In this document: one piece after another, positions 19,963 to 32,284 of the stretch
How the letters are laid out: each line of letters starts with the position of its first letter
Numbering within the stretch: position 1 is the first letter of the stretch
NCBI RefSeq assembly: GCF_021018745.1
Contig: NZ_CP063845.1
Coordinates: 2,170,001-2,234,000 of the forward strand
Length of the DNA: 64,000 nucleotides
Direction: 5' to 3'
From: Gloeobacter morelensis MG652769
Lineage (GTDB): Bacteria; Cyanobacteriota; Cyanobacteriia; Gloeobacterales; Gloeobacteraceae
Notes under the pieces: generated by a model
What the model was told of the DNA's origin: nothing
The model's database searches: none
The model's input: the letters and a program-made list of their open reading frames with translations, nothing else
Made by a program: the position numbers and the translations under genes

Positions 19963-20444
19963 AGGGGCTCTCCAGCGAACCGCGTTCGCAGTTCTTTCTC
20001 GATGTGCTCAGGCACCATGTGCGACACCGGACCGCCGGCCGCAGCGATGTTCTTGACCAGTGAACTGCTCAAGAAGCTGTGCTCGGTGGAAGTACTCAAA
20101 AACAGCGTCTCGATTTCGGTCGCCAGGGTGCGGTTGGTCTGGGCCATTTGCAGTTCGGCCTCAAAATCGGAGACCGCCCGCAGCCCGCGCAGCAGTACCC
20201 GGGCGTCCAGGCGGCGGGCAACGGTGACCGTCAGTCCGTTGAACGCTTCGACTTCGACATTATCGAGATGGCGCACCGCCTTCTGGATCTGGCTGAGGCG
20301 CTCCTCGACGGTAAACAGCGGCACCTTGGCCGGGTTGCGCAGGACGGCGACAACCACCCGGTCAAACAGACGGGCGGCGCGCTCGATAATATCCAGATGG
20401 CCGTAGGTCAGGGGATCAAAGCTCCCCGGATACAGTGCGATCAA
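19959..20444 (-). CDS. coaD: Phosphopantetheine adenylyltransferase
   Basis: Penultimate enzyme of coenzyme A synthesis: 4'-phosphopantetheine + ATP to dephospho-CoA. 161 residues, the usual length. Motifs: [20 protein letters not shown] (nucleotidyl transferase TxGH), [20 protein letters not shown] and the C-terminal [18 protein letters not shown]. It begins 4 bp after the nadB stop and overlaps the coiled-coil gene. Confidence 0.96.
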   Translation of the reverse strand: MIALYPGSFDPLTYGHLDIIERAARLFDRVVVAVLRNPAKVPLFTVEERLSQIQKAVRHLDNVEVEAFNGLTVTVARRLDARVLLRGLRAVSDFEAELQMAQTNRTLATEIETLFLSTSTEHSFLSSSLVKNIAAAGGPVSHMVPEHIEKELRTRFAGEPL

Positions 20445-20448
20445 GTGG

Positions 20449-22041
20449 CTAGCCTGAAGTTGGTCTTATTTTAGCGACCGCGAGTGGGGTTTGAAACAAG
20501 CGGCCCTCGGCAATCTCAGTGTGCACCTGCCAGGCGGGATCCGGGGCCGGGTGGTCGCTGCGGTAGTGCCCCCCCCGCGACTCGGTGCGCGCGAGGGCGC
20601 ATTTGAGCAACAGTTGCGCAGCAATCACCAGGTTGCGCACCTCCAGGGTGGCTCGCTCGGTGGTGGCATCGACGCCGCTCAGTTGCTGTTTCCACATTTG
20701 CAACTGCTCCAGTCCGCGCCTGAGGCCGTCTGCATCCCGGATGATGCCGCAGGTGCGCCAGACCAGCCACGGCAGTTCATTGCGGATGCGCTGGACCAGT
20801 TCAAAGTTGACCGGGCTCTGGGCGGCGGCGGGTGGAAAGTGAATGATGCCTGTGGCGGTACGGCTGATACCGCTGCTGCGCACGGCCTCGGCGATGCGGT
20901 GGGCAAAAACCAGGCATTCGAGCAGCGAATTGCTTGCGAGGCGATTGGCGCCGTGCACACCTGTGGAAGCGACTTCGCCGACGGCGAAAAGCCCCGGCAG
21001 GCTCGTGCGGCCATCGAGATCCGTGACGACGCCGCCCATCCAGTAGTGGGCGGCGGGGGCGACGGGGACCGGTTCGCCGAACACATCGACACCGAACTTG
21101 CGACAGACATGGGCGATGTTGGGAAAGCGCTGCTCAATCAGCGCTTCGCCGATGGGCCGCAGGTCGATAAGCACGTGGGTGGCGCCGCTCGACTGCATCT
21201 GATCGAAGATGGCCCGGGCGACCACATCGCGCGGAGCCAGTTCTCCGCGCGGATGGTAGCGGCCCATGAAGCGCTCCCCGGCCAGGTTGACCAGTTGCCC
21301 CCCTTCGCCGCGCACCGCTTCTGAAATTAAAAAGCGCGGCGCCCCTTCGATGGCAAGCGCCGTCGGATGAAACTGGACAAATTCGAGATCCCGCAGTGCT
21401 ACCCCCGCCCGGGCCGCCATGGCGATCCCGTCGCCTGTGGCGACTGCGGGGTTGGTGGTGTAGGCGAACACCTGCCCGGCCCCGCCGGTGGCGAGCACCG
21501 TCACCGGCGCCATGTACCATTCGCGCACCCCGAGGGCGTCCACCAGCACCCCGCGGCAGCGGCCGCCGTCGAGGGCCAGGTCGATGGCGAGCGCTTCCTC
21601 GATGACCCGGATGTTACTCAGTGCCTGCACCTCTTCGACCAGGGCGCGCACCAGTTCGCGGCCGGTGGCGTCGGCGGCGTGCAGGATGCGCTTGCGGGAG
21701 TGGGCGGCTTCAAGGGTGACCGCGAGCCGCCCCTGGTAACGATCGAACTCGACCCCCAGTGCGATTAGTTCGCAAATGCGCTCAGGGGCTTCTTCTACCA
21801 GTACCCGCACCGCTTCCGGCTCGCACAAGCCCGCCCCGGCTGCCAGGGTGTCGTCGTAGTGCAGCCGAAAGGAGTCATCGGGCTCTACGACCGCAGCGAT
21901 GCCCCCCTGCGCCCACTGGCTTGAAGAGAGGGTCAAATTTTCTTTGGTGAGCAGGGCGATGCGCCACTCGCGCGGCAGCTTCAGGGCCGTATACAGTCCC
22001 GCCGCGCCACTGCCGATCACGATCGCATCGTAAGCTTTCAT
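20449..22041 (-). CDS. nadB: L-aspartate oxidase
   Basis: FAD enzyme oxidising L-aspartate to iminoaspartate, the first step of de novo NAD synthesis (with NadA, not in the window). 530 residues. N-terminal FAD fold [20 protein letters not shown], then [13 protein letters not shown], the active-site stretch [21 protein letters not shown] with the substrate His, and [16 protein letters not shown] with the catalytic Arg region. The C-terminal three-helix domain is present. It heads a nadB-coaD-coiled-coil unit. Confidence 0.95.
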   Translation of the reverse strand: MKAYDAIVIGSGAAGLYTALKLPREWRIALLTKENLTLSSSQWAQGGIAAVVEPDDSFRLHYDDTLAAGAGLCEPEAVRVLVEEAPERICELIALGVEFDRYQGRLAVTLEAAHSRKRILHAADATGRELVRALVEEVQALSNIRVIEEALAIDLALDGGRCRGVLVDALGVREWYMAPVTVLATGGAGQVFAYTTNPAVATGDGIAMAARAGVALRDLEFVQFHPTALAIEGAPRFLISEAVRGEGGQLVNLAGERFMGRYHPRGELAPRDVVARAIFDQMQSSGATHVLIDLRPIGEALIEQRFPNIAHVCRKFGVDVFGEPVPVAPAAHYWMGGVVTDLDGRTSLPGLFAVGEVASTGVHGANRLASNSLLECLVFAHRIAEAVRSSGISRTATGIIHFPPAAAQSPVNFELVQRIRNELPWLVWRTCGIIRDADGLRRGLEQLQMWKQQLSGVDATTERATLEVRNLVIAAQLLLKCALARTESRGGHYRSDHPAPDPAWQVHTEIAEGRLFQTPLAVAKIRPTSG

Positions 22042-22138
22042 AATCTGCCATTATCGGCGATCTGCACGGGCGTGGCCGCCTATGGCGTTCGGGCTGCCAG
22101 CGCACCTGACATACCAGTGGTTGCGGCGGCAGCGAATT

Positions 22139-22813
22139 TTATTCACTCACCATCCGGGTATCTTGCCAATCTTCGAAAGAACGGGTGTGGACGAAGCGGC
22201 CGATTGCCAGGTATTCGCGTTCCGCCGGGGTGGACTCGCGCCCCAGGACGGCGTTGCGGTGGGGATGGCGGCCGAAGCGGGCGATCACGTCGCGATGGGA
22301 GCGGGCCTGATCGGCCGAGAACTCCAGTAGCTCGCGATCCGCCCGCGGCTCCGCCTCGATGAGTGCCTTTGCAAGCTCGGCGACCCTCTGCAGGTGGGTA
22401 AGCTCCTCGCAATGCCCGAGGGGCAGGAAGAAGAACGTCTTCTGCCAGGGTGTCGCAAGGGCAGCATAATGCCCGAGGCGGATGCCTTCGAGCGCCAGGC
22501 TGAGGGCCAGCGGATCTAGCGCGAAGGCCCGGGCGGTGCTGCGATGGATGGTGCGCGAAAACTGGTCCAGGACGAGGATGAGGGCGAGCCGCGAGCGTGG
22601 CGTGGCGGACCAATCGTTCAGTTCACCGCGCTCGGCCCGCGCCAGGAGCGGCGCAAACCGGGAAATCACCTCGGCGTTCGCGCCCCCGCAAAACCACCAT
22701 TCGAAGCGCTGCCGGGTGATCGGCTGGTCGTCGTCTTCGGGAAACCAGAAACGAAGCACATCCTCGAATGTTTCGTTTGCCGACGTCAATGGCTGGTCAG
22801 GTTGTGTGTGCAT
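22139..22813 (-). CDS. DUF924 family protein
   Basis: 224 residues; a soluble all-helical protein of the DUF924 family, whose fold is TPR-like. Seen: FEDVLRFWFPED near the start, FEWWFCGGANAEVISRFAPL, LALILVLDQFSRTIHRSTARAF, TFFFLPLGHCEELTHLQRVA and FGRHPHRNAVLGRESTPAE, all family hallmarks. ATG at 22813 is chosen; the frame runs further upstream only as antisense of the SDR gene. Biochemical function is unknown. Confidence 0.88.
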   Translation of the reverse strand: MHTQPDQPLTSANETFEDVLRFWFPEDDDQPITRQRFEWWFCGGANAEVISRFAPLLARAERGELNDWSATPRSRLALILVLDQFSRTIHRSTARAFALDPLALSLALEGIRLGHYAALATPWQKTFFFLPLGHCEELTHLQRVAELAKALIEAEPRADRELLEFSADQARSHRDVIARFGRHPHRNAVLGRESTPAEREYLAIGRFVHTRSFEDWQDTRMVSE

Positions 22814-22993
22814 GCGAACTACCTCTTTCGAAGACACTACGCCCCTGCTCGCAGGTTGGTTCGACAGCGGTGGTTGATGGGTTCCCGCCGGTTGCCCCCA
22901 ACCGGTAGAATGCTTCGCTGAGGACTCTTCCTCCGGGAAGGTGCATCGCAACAATCCGCAAACAAAGATAAGACCAGGGACCGTGGGGGACAG

Positions 22994-23806
22994 ATGGGTT
23001 ACTCGAACACGCTGCTTGAGGGCCAAAAGGCGATCGTCACCGGCGCCAGTGCCGGAATCGGCGAAGCGATCGCCCGCCACCTCGCCGCAGCCGGGGCGGC
23101 GGTGGCGGTCAATTACCGCTCCGACCCCGACTCCGCCAAGAAAATCGTCGATGAGATCCAGGCGCAGGGCGGCGAAGCGATCGCTATCCAGGCGGACGTC
23201 AGCAAAGAAGAGGCGGTCCACAAGCTTTTTGAGGAAGCCCTCGCACACTTCGGCACCCTCGATATTCTCATCAACAACGCCGGACGGCAGAACGATGCGC
23301 CCTTTACCGAGATGACCCCCGACCAGTGGCGCTCGGTGATTGACGTCAACCTGACCGGGCCGTTTCTGTGCGCCCAGCGGGCAGCCCGGCTTTTTTTAAA
23401 GCAGGGGGTGCGCGAAGGGGTTTCCCGGGCCGCGGGCAAGATTATCTTCATCAGTTCGGTGCACGAAGTGATCCCCTGGGCCGGACGGGTCAACTACGCG
23501 GCCAGCAAAGGGGGCATCGAACTGTTGATGAAAAGTGTGGCCCAGGAACTTGCTTCTCGCAGAATCCGGGTCAACAGCATCGCCCCCGGCGCGATCAAAA
23601 CCGACATCAACCGCGAAGCCTGGGAGCAACCGGAGGCGGAGGCCGAACTGCTCAAGCTGATCCCCGCCGGCCGGGTGGGAGAACCCGACGACATCGGCAA
23701 GGCGGCGGTTTGGCTAGCCTCGGATGAATCGGATTACGTCAACGGCACGACGTTGTTTATCGACGGCGGCATGACCCTCTACCCGGAATTTGCCGACGGG
23801 GGATAG
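22994..23806 (+). CDS. Short-chain dehydrogenase, glucose 1-dehydrogenase-like
   Basis: 270-residue classical SDR oxidoreductase. Cofactor motif [21 protein letters not shown] at about residue 92, catalytic Ser in IIFISSVHE and YAASKGG with the catalytic Tyr and Lys, then [16 protein letters not shown]. The C-terminus [19 protein letters not shown] is typical of glucose 1-dehydrogenase-like members, and a basic residue after the first strand (NYRSD) suggests NADP use. It is followed by the glycosidase gene after 52 bp on the same strand. Confidence 0.85.
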   Translation: MGYSNTLLEGQKAIVTGASAGIGEAIARHLAAAGAAVAVNYRSDPDSAKKIVDEIQAQGGEAIAIQADVSKEEAVHKLFEEALAHFGTLDILINNAGRQNDAPFTEMTPDQWRSVIDVNLTGPFLCAQRAARLFLKQGVREGVSRAAGKIIFISSVHEVIPWAGRVNYAASKGGIELLMKSVAQELASRRIRVNSIAPGAIKTDINREAWEQPEAEAELLKLIPAGRVGEPDDIGKAAVWLASDESDYVNGTTLFIDGGMTLYPEFADGG

Positions 23807-23858
23807 ACGGACCCGGCCGCCGCTTTTAAGACCATCGCCCCAACCAGCGAGCCAAACG

Positions 23859-26564
<2,706 letters not shown>

Positions 26565-26580
26565 TAGTGATTCGACCGAA

Positions 26581-26820
26581 ATGCCCGCTGCAAAATGGTT
26601 CGATGCCGGGCGATCAATTTACCGGCGTTTGTCGCGTTGTTGGGCAAGTGGAGTTTACACAGCCATGCTTGCCCGAATACGTCCGACCCCAGCAGTCAAA
26701 ATCGCCACGACCGCCGAGGAGCGCGAAGCCATCTTCCGTTTCCGCCGTTTTGTCGCCGCCTACCGCTTTCGCAACAGTACGATGGCGGCTCGACCATCAC
26801 CAGCAGTAGCCCGCGCGTGA
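26581..26820 (+). pseudogene. GNAT/FeeM-like acyltransferase, internally deleted
   Basis: 79 codons. The first half (KWFDAGRSIYRRLSRCWASG, then KIATTAEEREAIFRFR) matches the start of the intact gene at 37325-38557. It then jumps directly to FRNSTMAAR, which corresponds to residues about 150-160 of that gene (FRHSSMAAR). Roughly 100 codons of the acyltransferase core are deleted and the 3' end is lost. The shared N-terminal frame supports the longer start in the intact paralogue. Confidence 0.75.
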
Positions 26821-26917
26821 CTTGTGAACACTCGCGCTTTGCAATCTGATAAGTCACCGACTTCCTTTCGGGCTTGCGCCGCTGCAACAAATGTAATCTA
26901 GACTACCAGGGGGCATC

Positions 26918-27700
26918 ATGCATTCGTCGATTCCCGCGGACAACTCCGCGCCTGTCTCGCTCGCCTACTACCTTCTTCATCCGCCCGATGACCACGGTTT
27001 GAGTGTCCGTCGCGAAGCAGCCTGGAACGATACCTTCTACGGCAGGCTGTTGGTTTCTTCTTTGAAGCTGCGCACGCAAGTGCTTAGAAACAGCGGCGTT
27101 TACCACAAAGCAGAAAGCAAACTGTGCGTCGATGAACTCGACGATTACGCTTATCATCTGTTGTGTATTAACGGCGACAATTGTTGCGTGGGCGCGATCC
27201 GTTTTCTCGAGCATGAGCGCCTGCAGCGGGTGGGATTGCAGAGCGGCATAGAAAAATTGGCCCGCTGGGCTGCTCCCAAAATCCCCGCTTACCGGGCGGC
27301 CGTCGAAATGGTGGAACGGTCGCGCGAGGCAAAAAAGCGCCTGGTCGAAGCCGGAATGCTGGTGGTGCGGACCGATTTGCAAAAAGTATCGAGTATCGCC
27401 TTGGGACTGACTATGCTCAGCATCCGATACGGGCGTCAGCAAGGGTTCGACCTTGCCTTGTGCAGCGCGGGAGTCCTTCACGGGGCGTCGCTATACCGGC
27501 GATTGGGATTTGCAGATTTCGTCGATGCCGAGGGCCGGCCCCTCGCCCCGCTCGCCCATCCGGAACTGGCTGATCAAGTCACCTTTCAGTATCTCGAATT
27601 GCAAGCCCAACCCGAGGCGCGGATTTGCCGTCTGCAGGAGCGCTACGGCAATGTAGCGCGGGAGCTGAAGTATCTGGACGGACTGCTGCACGCAGCTTGA
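26918..27700 (+). CDS. GNAT-fold N-acyltransferase-like protein
   Basis: 260 residues. The core shows YHLLCINGDNCCVGAIRFLE (GNAT central strands), RLVEAGMLVVRTDLQKVSSI, GLTMLSIRYGRQQGFDLALC (acyl carrier or CoA-binding helix region) and VLHGASLYRRLGFADF (terminal GNAT strand and helix). The layout is closest to the FeeM/autoinducer-synthase-like N-acyltransferases that use acyl-ACP; the assignment is from fold pattern only. GGGGG precedes the ATG. It lies just after the deleted paralogue and before the broken beta-propeller gene. Confidence 0.65.
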   Translation: MHSSIPADNSAPVSLAYYLLHPPDDHGLSVRREAAWNDTFYGRLLVSSLKLRTQVLRNSGVYHKAESKLCVDELDDYAYHLLCINGDNCCVGAIRFLEHERLQRVGLQSGIEKLARWAAPKIPAYRAAVEMVERSREAKKRLVEAGMLVVRTDLQKVSSIALGLTMLSIRYGRQQGFDLALCSAGVLHGASLYRRLGFADFVDAEGRPLAPLAHPELADQVTFQYLELQAQPEARICRLQERYGNVARELKYLDGLLHAA

Positions 27701-27747
27701 GGAATCGGCGGTACTCTACAAAACAATACGCCTCAGCCTTCGGAAAG

Positions 27748-28693
27748 ATGCTTCCCTACCGCATCGGAATCGCCCACGCTCAAGCGGGTGCACCGGTCGA
27801 GACACTCATCACCTTCGACCCCACCACTGGAGAATTGCCGGAGGGGGTCACCGTCGATAACTGTGGCAATGTCTACGTGGGCATCGTCAGCACGGGCGAG
27901 CTCCGCAAGCTGAGCACCACCGGCGAGCAGTTGACTCTCGCAACCCTGGATACGGGCAGGGGACCGGAGGCGGGCTACGGGCTGGTGGGACTGGCGGTGG
28001 ATCCTGCAGGTAATGTCTATGCGGCGCTCGCCTCGTTTGTGGAGGCCACCCACGGTGTCTGGCGCGTCCGCCCCGACGGAGCGAGCGAACGCCTGGCCGT
28101 CCTGCCCGTGACCACGGTGCCAAACGCCCTGGCCTTTGACCGGCGCGGCAATCTTTTTGTCTCGGACTCGTTGGGCGGCAAGATTTACCGCGTTGCCCGC
28201 GGCGCGCGCCTCGCCGAGGTGTGGTCGTCGGATCCGCGGCTGGTGGGCGACCTTTCTCTGGGTCTGGAGGCCGTCGGCGCCAACGGCGTCGCCTTCTACA
28301 GCGGGGCTTTGTTCGTCGCCAATTCGGACGCCGCCCGCATCTACCGCATCCCGGTCGCCCCCGACGGCAGCGCCGGAAGGCCTGTCCTGCACTTTGACGG
28401 CATACAGGTTCCCCGGCATCGCCTTCGACGTGCCGGGGAACCTGTATGCCGTCACCGGCCCCGGCAATACTCTGATCAAGGTCGCTGCAGACGGCACCGA
28501 GCAGGTCTTGGCCTCGGTGGAGGATGGCCTTGATTTTCCGGCGAGCCTGGCCTTTGGTCCCGAGGGCGAGCGGCGCGATCTGTATTTGACCAACGCCGCC
28601 TTTGTTTCGCTTGCCAATCCCAGCTTGCAGAGGCTGCAGACGGCGCAGCCCAGATTGCCCGGCCGCTTTCCGGCCGGTTGCAGGGCAGACTGA
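27748..28693 (+). pseudogene. NHL/SMP-30-like beta-propeller protein, frameshifted
   Basis: Propeller blades are readable as LPEGVTVDNCGNVYVGIVST, YGLVGLAVDPAGNVYAALAS, PNALAFDRRGNLFVSDSLGG and NGVAFYSGALFVANSDAARI. After HFDG the frame is lost and continues +1 as GIAFDVPGNLYAVTGPGNTL, then FPASLAFGPEGERRDLYLTN. A 16-bp insertion at 28402-28417 causes the shift. There is no signal peptide and the N-terminus may be truncated too. Relatives are SMP-30/gluconolactonase-like or NHL-repeat proteins of unknown substrate. Confidence 0.78.
28395..28454. repeat. Perfect 24-bp palindrome created by a templated insertion
   Basis: Arms 28395-28418 and 28431-28454 are exact reverse complements around a 12-nt loop. 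The left arm contains ATACAGGTTCCCCGGC (28402-28417), the reverse complement of bases just downstream in the gene. Removing these 16 bases restores the protein frame DGIAFDVPGNLYA. Confidence 0.9.
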
Positions 28694-28801
28694 AACTGTC
28701 TCAACTGGGCGCGGATGGTGGGGCAGACGCCGCAAATTGCTGTTGTTGCTCAGTTGTCTTGTCGGTTCTGCACTCTCATATAAGAATGAGTGCCTATCCA
28801 C

Positions 28802-29668
28802 TCAGCCTGGAGTGTTCCCGCGCTCAAGAGCGCCGCTTGCCCGGTTGTTCTCCTTACGTTTGGCCCGTTGAATTTTCTGGTTTTGCCAAATCAGAAAGGG
28901 CAAACAGCGTCCAAATTCTGGGAAGTAACGTAGGTTCTTGCCCTTCGAAGCGAGCCAGAGGAAATTGATCGAGGCGTTGTAGCTGTCAAGCGATTCAACC
29001 TGATGCCAGTAAAACGCCGGGATGTAGAGCAATTCGCCTGCTTTGAGGGTGAACTCGATGGGCCAGGTGTGGCGAAAGTGAGGGAAACGCTCCAAGTCGG
29101 GGAAATCCGGATTAACCTGGCTGAAAGAAGGGCCGGTGGATGCGATGCTGTGGGGATAGAAGCCCCTGAGTCCAGGGCGGAAGCAGACAAAGCGCTTGCT
29201 GCCCGCCATCATCCAGTGCAGCACCTCGACAGAGTCGTAGTGCAGCGGGGTGACCAATCCGGCGCCGCTTACCCACAACTTGGTCCGTCTGACCTGACGG
29301 CCCGTCAGGTACACCGGTTCTTGGTAGTACTTGCGCAGAGCGGGAAAGTTGTTGATGTCGTCCTGCAGGTAAACGCGCGGCCCCTCGAAAGTCTCGGTGG
29401 TGATGCGGTCGCGGAATTCTGCGAAAGGCACGCGCGCAAAGGGAACCCTGTTTTTTGGATCCCACTGGTAATACCTCGACGCGACGCGAATGACCTCGAT
29501 CCACCGGTTCTCGACTACTTTTTCGAGCAAATCGAGCGAGTAGGTGTTGTTCTTGGACAGGGTTTGCCCAAGACCGCGGATCACGACGAGCTGGTGTTGT
29601 TTGACTGCCTCTTCAAACTGTTCGAGGGTCGGCTGATCCATATACTTGACAGCATCAAGATTCTTCAT
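28802..29668 (-). CDS. JmjC/cupin-8 Fe(II)/2-oxoglutarate oxygenase-like protein
   Basis: 288 residues. The double-stranded beta-helix core shows VTPLHYDSVEVLHWMMAGSK (His-x-Asp iron ligands, then the family's tunnel strand), a Lys/Arg 2-oxoglutarate site around KRFVCFRPG, and LLYIPAFYWHQVESLD (distal iron His). The N-terminal segment VVIRGLGQTLSKN is typical of cupin-8 hydroxylases. The C-terminal tail RYFPEFGRCLPFLIWQ resembles that of the hybrid ORF at 37048. ATG at 29668 is chosen. It lies 5 bp downstream of the methyltransferase fragment, as in a former operon. Substrate unknown (protein, peptide or small molecule). Confidence 0.75.
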   Translation of the reverse strand: MKNLDAVKYMDQPTLEQFEEAVKQHQLVVIRGLGQTLSKNNTYSLDLLEKVVENRWIEVIRVASRYYQWDPKNRVPFARVPFAEFRDRITTETFEGPRVYLQDDINNFPALRKYYQEPVYLTGRQVRRTKLWVSGAGLVTPLHYDSVEVLHWMMAGSKRFVCFRPGLRGFYPHSIASTGPSFSQVNPDFPDLERFPHFRHTWPIEFTLKAGELLYIPAFYWHQVESLDSYNASINFLWLASKGKNLRYFPEFGRCLPFLIWQNQKIQRAKRKENNRASGALERGNTPG

Positions 29669-29673
29669 TGCGC

Positions 29674-29874
29674 TCACTTTTTGATACCGGTAATCACGCC
29701 GTGGCCGTCCGGAAGCGATTGCCTCAAGACCACCGCAAAACCTGCTTCCTTTATCCAGTTTTCGTACTCTTTCCACGTGTAGAGCATTCCATCTCCTGTA
29801 GCTAAGGTTAAGAAGTATGGGGAACCAAAAGCTGCACGCAAAGGGCCTGTTTCATCGTTATTCTGCATCATACC
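29674..29874 (-). pseudogene. C-terminal fragment of an O-methyltransferase-like gene
   Basis: Reads QNNDETGPLRAAFGSPYFLT, then YTWKEYENWIKEAGFAVVLR and SLPDGHGVITGIKK before the stop. It resembles the last 65 residues of a SAM-dependent methyltransferase of the dimerising O-methyltransferase type. The upstream 5' part is missing: the frame meets the left end of a MITE at 29875. It is followed by the cupin gene after 5 bp. Confidence 0.65.
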
Positions 29875-30083
29875 CAGGGCTTTTTCGTTCTCTGTAAGAT
29901 CAGTTATGCTTAATTCGTTAACCTGCCTGACGCAGAGCCTGCTATCAAAAGGAATTCTGTACATCCTCTATTAAGAAAAAAAATTTACTGGTCTTAGGTG
30001 CTCTGCTGTTGATGGCGGTCACAGCGAAGCTGTGGCTACGACTTGGTTTCAGCAAATTGATGCTCCAGAATGAAAAAGCCCTG
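29875..30083. mobile_element. MITE-like element, copy 1 (about 209 bp)
   Basis: Nearly identical to 35572-35780. Terminal inverted repeats CAGGGCTTTTTCGTTCT (left) and CAGGGCTTTTTCATTCT (right, other strand). No transposase inside; the short frame on the minus strand (MYRIPFDSRLCVRQVNELS) is shared by both copies and is probably not a gene. It truncates the methyltransferase fragment. No flanking duplication is visible here. Confidence 0.8.
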
Positions 30084-30328
30084 CCCCGTCAATCGAGATA
30101 GAGGCGGACAGTTACCGCAAAAAAGCGGCACAGATGCGTAGGTCAGGGGCACCGGCAAGCTGAGAGGCCATACAAAAAGTACTCTCGGTTTTAATTGACG
30201 TCAGTGATCCCCATCAATTAGTAGTTGACGCGTTTGGATCATCGGCATCGGACAGCCTAATTGTCGCCAATTGGACATGGTAGTTGACGCCGAACAGGAA
30301 AGTCGGGAGTCCGGCTTTCAGAAGCACC
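30084..30328. other. Non-coding stretch with short direct repeats
   Basis: No gene recognised. TAGTTGACGC occurs twice (30222-30231 and 30281-30290), and TTGACG a third time at 30194. These may be remains of insertion sequence ends. Confidence 0.4.
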
Positions 30329-31033
30329 CTAACCTCGTGCGTAGCGGTTTGCACTGCCCTGGATCTCTTCGACATCTTTGAAATGCCTAGCAGCAGCGAG
30401 GATCCCTCGGTTGATGGCTGAGAGCCAAGGGGTGAGCGGTCTGAGAAAATCGACCATCAGCACCGCGCGGCAACGGGGGTCATGGTTCCATGCTTCGTGC
30501 TCGAAGGTGTCGTCAAAAATCAGACTTTTGCCCTCCTTCCACGAACGGACTTGGTCATCGACGCGGATGGCGCACGCTTCTGCTTCCACCGGAACCATTA
30601 GACCTAGGTGATAGCGCAGCACACCCTTGCAAGGTCCGGGGTGTGGGGGAATGTGTGCATTGCCTTCTAGAATTGAGAACATCGCGAGGTTCATGCCCGG
30701 AATGCGTTGCAGCAGGGCAGCCGTCTGCGGGAAGCGTTCACAGTTTTCGTCGACCCAGCGGCCGTAGACATTGAAGAACAGTGATTTCCACCTCGTACCG
30801 GCAAACATGGACTGCCGCTGCGACAGGCTCGACATATACGGTATTCGGTCCGGCTCTGTCAGCGCTTCATCAAGATCGCGCCGAATCGTTTTCCAAGAGG
30901 CCTCGATTTCGGGCACCCAGGCAAACTGGTCAGGCTCAAAAAAGCGTCTATTGGCATCGGGACAGAATCGATCGATAAGCTTATTGTTCAGGTCCATTAA
31001 TAGAGGATTTTGACCAGGCGGAAACTTTTTCAT
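30329..31033 (-). CDS. Aspartyl/asparaginyl beta-hydroxylase family protein (copy 1)
   Basis: A 234-residue Fe(II)/2-oxoglutarate dioxygenase of the Asp/Asn beta-hydroxylase family. Core motifs: MNLAMFSILEGNAHIPPHPG (first iron His), KGVLRYHLGLMVP, SLIFDDTFEHEAWNHDPRCR (second iron His and the 2-oxoglutarate Arg) and VDFLRPL. The Asp ligand found in some relatives is not obvious, as is normal for this family. It is paralogous to 36329-37051. Family members hydroxylate EGF-like domains, ornithine lipids (OlsC/OlsD-like) or lipopeptide residues; the GNAT neighbours favour an acylated amino acid (inference). Confidence 0.88.
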   Translation of the reverse strand: MKKFPPGQNPLLMDLNNKLIDRFCPDANRRFFEPDQFAWVPEIEASWKTIRRDLDEALTEPDRIPYMSSLSQRQSMFAGTRWKSLFFNVYGRWVDENCERFPQTAALLQRIPGMNLAMFSILEGNAHIPPHPGPCKGVLRYHLGLMVPVEAEACAIRVDDQVRSWKEGKSLIFDDTFEHEAWNHDPRCRAVLMVDFLRPLTPWLSAINRGILAAARHFKDVEEIQGSANRYARG

Positions 31034-31199
31034 CTGCAGCGTTTATGTGGCTATCGTTTTCACTTGCAGTGTAGGCGGGTGCTGCTTGCGGTTTTGCCTG
31101 GCAAATTGCTGTAAATAACGCTTAAAAACCAAAAAAAGTTGCCGGAGCTGAGTGGCGAAATGGAGTGAACCCCTCCGGTGAGACAGTCTTCTGGCCTTC

Positions 31200-31296
31200 C
31201 TAAGTGGGTTGGCTTGTCAGACTTATCTCACGAACAAGGCTTGCCTCAAACTCGACGGGCGGCAAATACCCGATGGATAAATGCAATTGCTTCTGA
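31200..31296 (-). pseudogene. 3' remnant of an IS3-family OrfB transposase
   Basis: On the minus strand the frame DSQKQLHLSIGYLPPVEFEA, then SLTSQPT and stop, matches the C-terminus of IS3-family OrfB (LH..LGYLSPVEFE). It is cut off at 31297 by the IS256-family element. Only about 31 codons remain. Confidence 0.65.
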
Positions 31297-31668
31297 GAGT
31301 CTGTAAAGTAAATTGTGTAAGTGGTCTCAGCAAAGAAAGTACAATACTCTCTCAGACAGGAGAAGCTGATGACCATCCGCAAAGAAATCCTCGACGAACT
31401 GCTCAAAGACTACGACGGCACCGACCCGCAAACGATTCTCGGTGAAGGCGGTTTACTCAAGCAACTGACCAAAGCTGTCATCGAACGTGCCCTCGAAGCC
31501 GAGATGGAAACCCACCTTGGCTATAAAAAACACGAAGCCGCCGGCAAAGGCACTGGCAACTCCAGAAACGGCAAAAGCCAGAAGACGATTCAAGCGGAAT
31601 GCGGTGCCGTCGAACTGGCCATACCGCGCGACCGTAACGCCGAGTTCGAGCCTGTGGTGGTGCGCAAA

Positions 31669-31698
31669 GGTCACACCCGTTGGATCAACGGGTGGTCA
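31669..31698. repeat. Small hairpin insertion 1 with 5-bp repeat GGTCA
   Basis: CACCCGTTG-GAT-CAACGGGTG (31674-31694) is a perfect 9-bp hairpin with a 3-nt loop, lying between two GGTCA copies (31669-31673, 31694-31698). Deleting 25 bp restores the transposase frame KGQTRLAG. Confidence 0.85.
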
Positions 31699-32284
31699 GA
31701 CGCGTCTGGCGGGGCTCGATGAGAAAATCCTGACGCTGTACGCCAGAGGAATGACGACCCGAGATATCCAGGCCCAACTGCTAGAAATGTACGGAGTCGA
31801 GGTCTCCCCAACGCTGATCTCGAACGTCACCGATGCGGTGATGGACGAGGTGCGGCAGTGGCAGAACCGGCCGCTCGAAGCGGTCTACCCAATGGCATAC
31901 TTCGACTGTCTACACGTAAAGGTCCGAGACAATGGCCGGGTGGTCAACAAAGCCGTCTACCTGGCTCTGGGCGTTGATGTAGAAGGTCAGAAGGAACTGC
32001 TGGGTATCTGGCTGTCGGCTCACGAAGGGGCGAAGTTCTGGTTGGAAATACTGACGGAATTGAGCAACCGCGGATTCAGGGACATCCTGATTGCTTGTGT
32101 GGATGGTTTGACAGGGTTGCCGGAGGCTATCGAGTCGGTCTATCCCGGCTGTTTGGTACAATTGTGCATGGTACATATGGTGAGAAACTCATGCAAATAT
32201 GTCTCCTGGAAAGACCGCAAAGCGTTGTGTGCTGATCTGCGGTGTATCTACAGTGCAGCGACGGAAGATGAAGCGGAGTTGCAT

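Noticed and set aside
30084-30328. Hidden gene or small RNA in the gap before the beta-hydroxylase
   Set aside because: No open frame with family resemblance and no convincing promoter-hairpin-T-run arrangement; only short repeats.
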